From Phoronis australis (lineage: Eukaryota > Phoronida > Phoronidae), in contig NMRA01000358.1 of assembly GCA_002633005.1 (NCBI GenBank), positions 373,213-437,212 on the forward strand: DNA of 64,000 nucleotides, written 5' to 3'. Of the stretch, positions 37,601 through 49,600 are shown in pieces (positions within the stretch are counted from its first letter, which is position 1; every line of letters starts with the position of its first letter). Made by a program: the position numbers and the translations under genes. Under the pieces are notes generated by a model. It was not told the origin of the DNA. It searched no databases and was given only the letters and a program-made list of their open reading frames with translations.

Positions 37601-40600
37601 GCGCACCCAAAGGTGGGGGCCTCGGGGGCTTGAACGAGCCTCGGGACCCAATTGGTAAAGTAGGTAAAAAGGTCTGCCTCAGAGAAACAAAAACTCCGAA
37701 AAAGTAGAAAACGAGACAAAAATTCACTAAAAAGGTAGGAACTACCAAAATTCGGCCAACCCACAATTCGTAGCTCTGAAGTATCCCGTGAATCTTAATA
37801 CAAATGTCCACGTTCTCAAAAACTCGAGCCCCCCATTTTAGGCTTGGTGCGCGCATGCTTCTATCATAAGCAGTGTTACAGGCACTTAAGGGATGTAACA
37901 AAATTGAAAGAGCTCTTAAAAAAGCAAAAGGCCAAGCTGATGATGGAAATAATGTTGAGCCCACTAGAACATTAAGGAGATTGTCACTGTCAGTTACATG
38001 TACATTTAACAGTGCTCAAAAAAAAATGGCCTACCGTATATGTCTTGCCACCACAATGAACCATTTGCCACAAATCAAATTTCATCACAGAGAACTTCAC
38101 AAACAAAAGAAAAGTTGAAAACCTATCCCAGTTCCAAACATTCAATTGTAAATAGGCCTACATATTCTTAATTTGTGTCATTTATGGTAAATAATCTTTA
38201 GTTTAGGTCACAGAACAAACATTATGTTGCTTGATAAAATTGAAGTAATAGTCGTCTCAATCTCAGATGTACTGACAGTAGTTTTACCTACATGTGAGTG
38301 ATCAGCACTGCTTTTTATGAACTTCTAAGCCTATTTTGAGACCCTTTTATGTAAAATCATGAGCAGTGTTTGGAATTTGAGAAATATAAAAATGGATATA
38401 TTGCCTGTGTTCTGTAATTCATTTATCTTGAAAATTCAAATGTTGAGCAGATTTAAAAATCTCACATTTTGAAGATTCTTGAATTGGAGATTTGCGAAGG
38501 AAAATTTTTACTCTTCCAGTTATGTGCTATTTAAAACAGGAAGCGTCAAATGAAATTTTAGCTCTACAGTAAAGAAGGCGCTTTTCAATTTCAAACAAAA
38601 ACTATTGCCAACATGACCATTCCTCTTTTTTGAAAGGCTGAACTACTGTTTTAAGGATGATAAAATGTTTCTATTAGTATGTTTTAAATTGTTCGAAGGC
38701 AGCTGCACAGTGCAATCACTGCTAGTAACGATGCTCATTTCTCTTAATGCTTATTTTTACTGAGCACTTAGACAAAGTGAAATTTCATTGTTGGCCGTAC
38801 TGTGTGCTAAAGTGAAAAGCATTTTGGTTATCTATTTCTGTTAAATAGGATTACTGTAACAGGTTGTCAAAACTTTTTTTGGTATGGTGCAGGCTTGCAG
38901 AGATAATTTTTAACTTTGTCTTTTCCATTAAAGTTGGGCTCAAAATTTGCATATCCTGGTTAACTCGTGGAAGACACTAAACCGTCTGTATGCAAGCTGT
39001 ACGGCGAGTCATCATCAGTTAACAAAGCCCGCTACCACATATTCAGGTTGGAATCTGTGATCTGCCTCCTTATCATGATTGTTTGCTGTTACATGGTAAA
39101 AGAGCAAACTACCAGTGTGTCATTCGCAAACGAGCCATGCAACATCATGTCAGTGTACCATCTCCAGTTGTTAATGGGTGGCTTTGGAGCGGGGTAGTCT
39201 GAAGCTCCACTGGATGACTCTGCCTTTAGCCCCAGAAAATGCCATGAAAAATGTTAATGGCAAGTGTAAAAGAAGTGGTTGTAGTAAAAAATAATTATGT
39301 TCTTGTTTGAAGTGAGAAATGCCATGTTATAAGTTGTGTGACTGTCCAGACTTTGTGAACACGGTGTCTCGGCAAAAAAACAACTTTTGATGACAATAAT
39401 GGTGATATAAATGATGATGGAGTGGATGAAGAAACATACTTAGTGAATTCTAGGTTGTTAAAGAATTTTAAATTTTCAACCTAATGGAAAATATTGACAA
39501 CATTTAATCATGCTGGTGACTGTGGGGACTGTTGGGTGTATTGTTCCCTGTGACAGTTGACAGTGAACAGCAGTGTGGATAATGATAATTAATTGTGAAA
39601 ATTAATGAAAGTGAGGATAGTGGATTTGTCGCAGAAGTGTTGGAAATGTATATTGCTCCTATGTAGGTTGTGATATCAAGTCTTCATCAAGTTCCATCCA
39701 AATGGTTAACAGTATTTGTTCTTTTGGCAGATCAGAATATAGTAGTATGTTTTCTGGCCAACAGGAGGCGCTGCTAAAATATTTCTTTTTCTCTTTTTTG
39801 AGCAATTTTCCACCTAATATCACAATATATATAAATATATATCACTTTTCTTGTTCAGTAACTTCAAATGAACAAATCCCAATCAAATAATAATTCAGTT
39901 TTTGTCTAGTGTTGTTGGTTTTTGAAGATTGGTTTTCTGTGCCAAATTATGCAAAAAGTCAGATATTTTAGGTCAAATTTCTCGAAAAAGTACAAGTCAA
40001 ACCTTGGGAAAATTTTAGATTCTTAAAGTATAGTACTTAACGACCTTAAAACAACAAAATTATCTTGCCCCCCAAAAAGTAGCCATGGAAGTGATTTGCT
40101 AGGCTTCCTACAGTCGAATGGACTATGGCCTGTGAATGAATCAGTTGGAAATTCATAGTGCAAACTCTCGCGGCTAGTCTCGGGGACGAAAGGTCTAATA
40201 ATACAAGACAGATGTCACGTGCGGGAGCTGGCATTCCAGGGCTAGAGTTATATGATAAAATCCAACTGGGCCCAACGAATTGGCAAAAGTTTTATCATGG
40301 CAGCATGTTATGTATGTTTCTTTCAGGAGTGGCATGACGAATACATGGTGTGGGACCCAGCCGATTTTGGTGGTCTCCGGCATATAATGATACCAGCTAA
40401 TGAGTTATGGCATTCTGATACTACTCTCTATAACAGGTGGGTGATACCACATATTTATACGATCGACATGTATTGACTGCTGTGCAATCAACCTTTCTAA
40501 AAATCCATAGAAAAAACGTTTTTCCTGATTGAATATTGCCGTTCAATAGCAGTACAGGATTCTGGGTCTCATGGATGTCGCGAAACTTAGACACGAGTCT

Positions 40601-43600
40601 CTTAAAAAAAAACGATGCTACAGACATAAGGTTCACAATTTTCATGTTTCAATTAAAAATGATGTCTCAGTTGCTCCTGTAATGGTTCGCTGCTGGCCAC
40701 AACACGCCTGGCTACCACCTAGCGGGACGCAGGGAACCAGCGAGCCTGTCCGTATCACGTGACCGATCTTTGCCACTATACATGTATAGTCAACACTGTG
40801 ACTGTTGTTTCTTGTATGGCTGGACTGGCGCTTCCAGCGCTTTGAGCTACCACACTTAAGCGACTCAGTTTTGGACCAGCCAACCGTGAGTGAATGTACA
40901 TGTAACATGTCCCTGTTCAAGGCCAGTGACGCGTATTCCTTTCTTGAATCTGAGTTGCTTGAAAGCGTTTTCACAAATCAAAGTGCCGTTAAGAGAAAGC
41001 ATTGTAATCGTCAGCAAATCACAGGACCCAAACTGTCGCTTAGAATGAAATACGAAAACCTGTTGTCAGTTGCCGTTCAGAACCCCTTACTCACAGTTCT
41101 TTTCCGCGACTCGTGTGTTACATGGTTATTACTCGTCTTTGACGTTTGGTAAAATGTTTTCAAAATTCAAGACTTTAATGCACTTCCGTGGAACTAGATA
41201 GCCTCATTAAACTTGGTGAACGAATTAAAAGCCGGAGATACAAGCAGCGCTGAACATATCGTTATTTTGATTTTAGCAAAATGTCGCTCTTTTGTTACTG
41301 AAACTGGAGCTAAAGTTATTTATCGTAATCAATTTTGCCCGGGGTACGCCACGAGCTATGTTGCAGAGTAAAACAAGAGGAGAATTGCAAATAATGTCAT
41401 TTATTATGAAAAGATATCAGTTAACGGTAATCTGTTTCTGCTACAAAAACGATGAATCAGTTCTTGCCAAAACGCATTGTGCGTTTCAATAATCTTTTAA
41501 AGGGTTTCGGCACATTTTGAAGTCGTTGTTTTACGACATTGGTTAAATGGTAATAGATAGTCGCCTAAATAAGGGGCATCAAACTGCAGGTCCTCTGTAA
41601 GTGACAAATATATAACGTGTAAAACATTCGATTGTTTTTAAGATGTTATTTAATCTAAAAAGTAATCATTTTTTATGTTCGTTTTTTGTTAATGTGGTGT
41701 TAAATAATAGCGCGTGACATCAAATCAAATTTCACAAAGCTGAGAATGGACATACAAATGATAATGTATATGAACACACGTGAGGACATTTTATGCGAAT
41801 TTTTTGCGGCAAATTCAAATTTATGAAAGAAAAACTTCCCGTTTTAGTTTACTCACCCCAATTACGTTCACCATTGAAATCTGCGCGCTTTTGAGACATT
41901 CCAATTGCGCTGTTTTATGTGACGATTTTTGACATAAAATTGCTCAACAACTAAATTGGTGTTTTCTTTATTTTAAGAGAGGAATCCAAATTTTGGGAAT
42001 AAATATCACTTGAATGCAAAAATTGCGGAACTTTTGATTTCCCAAATTTCGCGTAATTTATTCCATAAAAATCAAGCACGTGAAAAAATTGGAGATACGC
42101 ATAAGCATTCCCGCCCATTAGTACGAATCTATCCTGTAAATTTCCACTTCCGGTGGACTCACTTTGGAAGATCTTTTCTCAAACATTCACTGAAACATAC
42201 AAGTGACAAAGGCTTGAAATGATACAAAAAATACGGAATATTTTTCAAGTTTCGCATTTATAACTATTTGAATTCTGTAAAAAGAGGACCCGTATCCGGA
42301 CACTTTGGGACTTTTTCATGAACAAAATATAAGAAGAAACGAAAATATGTTGTTTTGTGTCACCAGTGATGCAGGCATACCTTATTTACATGGAGTTTAG
42401 AAATTGGAATCTGGACCTTCTGTAGTTATCGCTGTCTATTGCAGTAAATTGAACATATTTATCAAATTACCGAATTGTGTCTGAGAGTGAACATCGTCAG
42501 CAAACAAAATGAAGTTATTTTCCAAATTATTTGGTCAAAATGAATTAAAAATGTATATTGTCAATAAAATAAGTCTATACCATTGCTTTTAGTACTTGTT
42601 TAAATTAAAACTGATTGGAAACGTCTTCTCAGTAACTGAAGAAAGACTGCAGTCTAAAACTGTATAAAATCAAAATTGGGCCAAACAGGTTGGACGCTGG
42701 CTCGCGCAGGAACGCTGGGACGTTCAAATGATGTGTTTGGTTTTGACTGAAATCCAATTTTAAAACTTTTGTGGAGTTATAAATTGGGACCACGTCCTTC
42801 AAGTGTTCGGTTCAGGATTGTCCGGATAAGGATATTCTTCGTACCGGCAGTGCTGTTTTTTTACTCACGTCGAGGATAGCTTTTGTACGAAAGAACGTGC
42901 CACGTGATTTTTGTTCATGACTAAAGTGCAATGTATTTACTATGTTGTACACAAATACGTTTACAGAAATAATTATGAAAGCGACTATAAGGGACTGTTC
43001 CTCACAAAAACTAACTTTTGATTTGGACAAGCTCACCGTTAAAAACTAGTAAATGAAAACTGCGTCGAACCCCTCTAACGACAAGAATTCGCATAGTTTA
43101 TGCGTAAAAGGATGTTCCCTGACGCACTCCCAGACGTAGTCCTATTAATTCTGAATGGTGGTAGCAGTGTATATTGATTTTTAACAAGCAGTGTCCAAAA
43201 TTGAACGCCCTCTTGCGACAATAACATGATGCTGCATTAGTATTACGGACACAAAGTTGACCAAACGCTTTCGACACTTGTTACTCTCAAAAGCAGTTAC
43301 AGGGTTTTGCTATATGAAATTTGTTGACATTTGTTACAGACACCAAAAGAGTTGCTGCTGTGGAATCCTGCGTTTCTCCGTTTTCTGGACGCTCGAAACA
43401 TTTAGGGCCATAGTCCATTCGACTCTAGGAAGCCTAGAAAATCACTTCCGTGGCCACTTTTTGGGGGCAAGATAATTTTGGTGTTTTTAAGGTTATTAAG
43501 TAGCATACTTTAAGAATCTAAAAAGTTCCCAAAGTTTGACTTGCACATTTTCGAGAAATTTTACCTCAAAAATCTGACTTTTTGCAAAATTTGACACAGA

Positions 43601-46600
43601 AAACAAATCTTCAAAAACCAAAAACACTAAACAAAAACTGAATAATAATCTGATTGGGTTTTGTTCATTTGAAGTTATTCAACAAGGAAAGTGATAAATA
43701 TTATGGCATTAGGTGGAAAATTGCTCAAAAAAGAGAAAAACTATAATTTTAGCAGCGCCTCCTGTTGGCCAGAAAACATACTTCTATATTCTGAACTCCT
43801 ACAAAAAGAATTATTTTGTTAACCCTTTGTAACTTGATAAAGCTTTGACATCACAACCTACATGTGAACAACATACATTTCCAATGCTTCTGCAACAAAT
43901 TTTCTGTCATCAATTTCATCGTCATAATTAATTAACATTATCCCACAGTGCAGTTCACTGTCAACCTGTCACAGGGAACGACACACCGAGCAGTGTCAGT
44001 CATGAGCATGATAAAATGTCCATATTTTCCATTAGGTTGAAAATTCAAAATTCTTTAATAACATACCATACACTTATTATGATTTTTCATCATCATTTAT
44101 ATCATCATTATTGTTATCAAAAGTTGTTTTTTGACTGAGATACCGTGTTCACACAGACTGGACAGTCACACAACTTAGAACATGGCATGCCCGACTTCAA
44201 ACAAGAGCACATTTGTTTTACTACAACCACTTCTTTTACACTTGCCATTAACATTTTTCATGGCATTTTCTGGGGCTAAAGGCAGAGCCATCGAGTGGAG
44301 CATCAGACTACCCCGCTCCAAAAGCCACCCATTAGCAACTGGAGATGGTGCACTGACATGCAGTTGCAAGGCTTGTTTGTGAATGACACACTGGTAGTTT
44401 GCTCTTTTAGCATGTACCAGCAAACAATCATGATGAGGAGGCAGATGACAGATTCCAACAGGAATATGTGGTAGCGGGTTTTGTTAACTGATGATGACTC
44501 GCCGTACAGCTTGCATACAGACGGTTCAATGTCTTCCAGGAAACACAAATTTTGAGCCCAACTTTAATAGCAAAGACAAAGTTATAAAAATATCTCTGCA
44601 AGCCTGCAGCCTATCCAAAATAAAAAAAGTTTTAACAACCTGAGTACCGTTTTATCTAAACACCTTGTTAAGTAATCCTATTTAACTGAAATAGATAACC
44701 AAAATAATCACTTTAGCACACAGTATGGCCAGCAACTGAATATTCATATTGTATAAGTGCTCAGCAAAAATAAGCATTAAGATAAATGGTCATCATTACT
44801 ACCATTGATTGCACTGTGCAGCTGCCTTCAAACAATTTAAAACATAGAAACATTTTATCATCCTTAATGCAGCAGTTCAGCCTTTGAAAAATAGAGGAAT
44901 GTTCATGTTGGCAATAGTTTTTGTTTGAAATTGAAAAGCGTCTTCTTTACCGTAGAGCTAAAATTTCATGTGATGCAGCCTGTTTCAAATAGCACATAAT
45001 TGGAAGAGTAAACATTTTCCTTAGATAAAAACTCCAATTCAAGAATCTTCAAAATGTGAGATACTGAAATCTGCGCAACATTTGAATTTTCAAGATGAAT
45101 AAATTACAGAACACGGACAATATTTCCATTTTTATATTTCTCAAATTCCAATCACTGTTCGTGATTTTATATAAAAGGATAACAAAATAGGCTTAGAAGT
45201 CCATAAAAAGCAGTCACACTGTGCTGATCACTCACATATAGGTGAAAACTACTGCCAGTACATTTGAGACCACTAATACTACAAATTTATCAAGCAAAAA
45301 TTTTTGTTCTGTGACCTAAACTGAAGATTATTTACCATAAATGACACTTTTTCAAATCAAGAATAGATAGGCGTATTTACAATTGAATGTTTGAAACTGT
45401 GATAGGTTTTCAACTTTTTTGTTTGTGAAGTTCCCCTGTGATGAAATTTGATTTGTGGCAAATGGTTCATTGTGGTGGCAAGACATATAAGGTATATTTC
45501 TTTGGGCACTGTTAAATGTACATGTAACTGACTAGTGGGCTCAAAATTATTTCCATCATCAGCTTGGCGCTTTTCTTTTTTAAGAGCTCTTTCAATTTTT
45601 GTTACATCCGTTAAGTTTCGGTAACACTGCTTGTGATAGAAGCATGCGTGCACCAAGCTTAAAAATGGGGGGCTCGAGTTTTTGAGAATGTGGACATTTA
45701 TTAAGATTCACGGGGTACTTCAGAGCTACGAATTGTCGTCGCCGAATTTTGGTAGTTCTGCCTTTTTGTGAACTTTTGTCTCGTTTTCTACTTTTTCGGA
45801 GTCTTTGTTTCTCTGAGGCAGACCTTTTTACCTACTTTACCAATTGGGTCCCGAGGCTCGTTCAAGCCCCCCGAGGCCCCCACCTCTGGGTGCGCGTATG
45901 ACAAGAGCTCTGTTTTTTCACAAAAACGTAAAAGCTTATCAGCAATGATACTTCTCTTGCAGTCAATGTTGATACGTATGTTTGCAGTAGCCTTAGATCA
46001 GGTAATAACCGAAAATTCCAGCTCAGAAATTTGAGCAGAAGCTGACACATGAATGCAAAAAGGGGCAGACATCTTGCCAGTCTATTGTGAAGTCGCACAC
46101 TCGTTCAATAATTCATGGTTTTAGCAGAGTCCTAGCTGTCCCAAAACTGTTCTTTGCGAAACACAAAATGATTCAGGAATGTGCCAAGAATTGTTTCAGT
46201 ACAATGATACTCGTGGCCACTTGATTTGGCTTTCCTCTATTCCTAACTGCTGCCTGCTGGTTTTTGAGCCTTGACCCTTGGTAATTGCCTATTACTTGCA
46301 CACCCATCCAAGAATTAATACTATCCAATGTAGTCAGTAGCAGTAAACAAGCTAGCTAAGCCAGCAGGATAACATCAGCTGACTGTCCTCTGATGAATGT
46401 TTTCATGCCAAGCATACGACTTTTGAAGGGGAAAGGTATAGACACAATACTTTCCTGGCATTTGATTGGTTGTTTGGATCATTTTGCACTGACACTTGGT
46501 GGCTAACATGTTAGTTGAGGTTATATTTTTCCAACTTTTAAATTAAAATTCCTACTAAACGTGCAAGTGAGTTGTTGGGAATTTTTTTGAAATTGACTTT

Positions 46601-49600
46601 TGAATATCTGTAGATGAGTTTAATGCAAAGTTCCCGTTGCCCCCAGAAAGTGGCCATGGAGGTGAAAGATAGCTGGGTATGGCCTATTTTACTTGAATGT
46701 CACACATTTTCGCATTGCTTTCTCATTAACCAAATTTTTAACAAGTACTTTTGATTTATTGTGAGTTACGTAGAAACCGATGGGAATCAGCAGGAGCCAA
46801 ATGTCAGTAACCGTACTGAGCTATTATCTCCATGAGTCCGACCAAAATATGTCTCCTTCATTGCATGTTAGACTCCAGAAATACACGAGTCCACGGTTTC
46901 GTCTTCCCTCTGTAAACAAACCAATTCACGCACGATTCCAAAGTAACTGGACTGGAGAGTAAGAGCTTTTGGCCCCTATAGTTTGGAAAGATAACGACTA
47001 AGTTGTCAAAAGGTTCGCCATTGTGCCAGTCTCAAAATATATCCAGCATCATCACAAATTCATTTTTACTGAGAACCACCTTTGCTCGGTTTAGGTGCGT
47101 ATTTAAAATGCCAATAATTTTAGTATTACTTTCTTAAGTAGCACGGTCGGCTACGCTTTCGCACATTCCACGTCAAGGATAGCATTTCATAGCGTTAGTT
47201 AGTCCTCGATTAATAAACCCAAATTACTCAATTTATTGCAGTTAAAGCCTTGTTTCCATTACGGTGCTGTACGTCGTTGCTATAGCCGATCACCCCGGCG
47301 TCAGCTGACCAACAAAACCGAAAAACCAAGGATAAAAACTAACTTGATGGATAATTTGTACACTTCAGTGTTCAAAACCCAGCAATACTCATGGATTGAT
47401 GGATTGATGAAACAACTGTATTGCCTAGTGATCTTTGCTACCTATTCGCTATTGTAAGAGACTTCAACATCATATTTTCGGACACCCATAGAGCGCAGTG
47501 TAAAAATTGGCTTGTTTACCCTACCGAACTCTCCACCGCGGATTGCGCGTGCTCAACGCGACACCCTGGGCTCGTGTATAGTACTTTGTCTTTGTGGCTT
47601 AATCATGAATAATGTTGTACAACTTTTTGTCTGTTCCCGCTCGACCATGCTGCAGCGCCGGGGATGGGTACGTTGCATGTTCTTGTTGCTTTGAATTTTA
47701 GCTTCTCTCCTCGAAAATTTTCTTTTTCTTATGCAACACTTTTATATCTCTAGTGGTGCTTTGCTCATCCGTTCTGGTTGTTCGCAATACTTTGATTTAA
47801 TGCTCACGCTGGCCACTTGGCTTTCATCATCCCAACAGCCACACCCGTTTCCCCCATGTCGGGGACACTGGTAATTGTAACAGTCGGAATTCTTAAGCAT
47901 ATCAGCTTATTTCAAAGCAGTAATATCTGCTCATGCGTATGACCTGTTATAGGGATGCTTACTACTGGTGAAGGGTAGAGTCTAAATGAAATGCAAATGT
48001 CTGTATACAGGCCCGTATACAAATTCCTCCAACAGTTCAGCATTCTTGTTAAAGGCAGTCGAGCGATTCTCATGAAATAAGTGAGGTGCTGGGACGGAAA
48101 GCACCGTTTCCAGTTGAAAGGTGCAAAACGTCGTCGTGCACATACACTGTAGCCAGTTAGAGTGCCAGCAGCTTCTGATTGTTTAGTGTGATCCAGTTAA
48201 TAACAGTTGTTGTGCAATTGAACCATTAAAGGAGAATGCCAGCCTAAAAACAACCTATTTTGTATCAATTTAGACCGAATAGTTCTACTCGATAACGGCA
48301 CGTTCGGTTGCGTTACCTGACACCTGACGGCAGACGGAGGTGTTGATATTATCCAGTGACGTCATTGGTTTCACACGCAGTCTGTTCAGCAGTTCACAAC
48401 ACGGGTTACTGGTGTCAGCTTATCGCTTGAATTAATCGTTGAACACCAAGCGATGTACTAACCCTTAAAAATACACCGAGTTCTTATAAAAACGTGTTGT
48501 TATATTTCGCTGTTACGGATTTATTGGTATTTGGACACACCGTAGCCTACAGAGTTCGGCAGGCCAATTTACCAAGGTCCATAGCAAGAGTTTAGGGTCT
48601 GTTCGGAGATAAATTCGAAATATTCTTCCGTGAAATACAGACATGAGAGCCTATAACTGTGTTGTTTAGACTTATGAAATTTTGAGTTCTAAACACGCAA
48701 AACGCTTGTTATCCCGACCAGTGGCTCGGAAGTCGATCAGGCCCGTCGCGGCCGCCGGGACTGGCACGAACATAAACCAGCTTGAGTTGGAAACTAAACC
48801 TCCAGTCACGAAAAGACTATAATAGTGAGCCAAAGAAAGAATGTAGATTAGCCACGAAACTGAAAATTTACTTACTTGTCGGGAGCCGCGCGGAAGTCGG
48901 GTTGCCCTTTCACAGACCATCAAGGCAAAGGTCGACAGTAGCAATGATTTGAATAATGTATTCGTATTTCTAAATAAAGATTCCCCTAACATGTGACTAT
49001 AGCATATAAAATCGAGTAATTGTTTCACAATAGCTTTCTGTCAGCAAACACTGAATTAGCTTGCGCTCACACGGCCTCGGTGCCCGGCCAGTTGCCTTTG
49101 TTGCTGACATCAAAAACCGGTAACGCAGTGGTTTATTCATTGCTGGCTTCTCAACATTTGCACTCACGAATACTGCAAAGACATTACAAGTTGTCTCTAA
49201 TGAGACAGACTTTGTTTCAGTTTTATATAAGCATTGGTTAGGATGAGAATAATTCATTTTGAAACAGAACGCAGAATAATAAACGTCAACATGACAACTC
49301 GTCCGGCGCCAATCTCGAATTAGTAGAGAGCTCGGAGTCATCCGACGAAGACTTCACCGGTGGAATCGTTAGGTTTCACAGGCTATCAATTCGAACCGGA
49401 ATACACTGATCAAGAAATACTAGCTAGAGAAGCGGCGTGAACATGCACAGGCAACGGAACGTATGGATAGTTCTTTGGTAAGCCGGAATTCGTCAGAGAA
49501 ATCACTGTCGACGAAATGACGGCCACAGACCAGGAGATGTTTCACGGCCTCATACTTACTATTGACAGCGTACCTTTCATTCTTCTCTACCGTGAACCAC

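Larger units (their letters stand above)
36818..40130 (+). mobile_element. 3.3-kb DNA transposon, copy 1
   Basis: Ends GGCCATAGTCCCAGC at the left and, inverted, GGCCATAGTCCATTC at the right. The sequence inside is nearly collinear with the inverted copy 2 at 43415-46684. Subterminal blocks CCATGGCTACTTTCTGGGGG and, on the minus strand at the right end, CCATGGCTACTTTTTGGGGG extend the inverted repeats past 50 bp. It holds coding remnants at 37850-38118 and 38967-39330 and a nested small TIR element (37596-37857). It is non-autonomous as it stands. Confidence 0.85.
43415..46684 (-). mobile_element. 3.3-kb DNA transposon, copy 2, inverted relative to copy 1
   Basis: The left end GGCCATAGTCCATTCGACT equals the right end of copy 1 inverted. 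The right end on the minus strand GGCCATACCCAGCTATC equals copy 1's left end. Collinear blocks throughout include GCCAACAGGAGGCGCTGCTA, the KLYGESSSVNK coding block, the ALKK(A/E)K coding block and the nested small TIR element. By eye, identity with copy 1 is high but with many indels. Confidence 0.88.

Noticed and set aside
37548-37964. 138-codon minus-strand ORF and the similar frame at 45768-46034
   Set aside because: Both are read-through of the small TIR element nested in the transposon copies; conservation between them reflects shared repeat DNA.
40642-41152. Two overlapping ORFs of 110 and 115 codons on opposite strands after exon C
   Set aside because: Neither carries a recognisable domain, each is the other's shadow, and they lie within the intron; kept only as an unassigned region.
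48672-49028. 118-codon minus-strand ORF in the Kolobok-like element
   Set aside because: No resemblance to a DDE transposase core or other domain I know; composition looks like chance.
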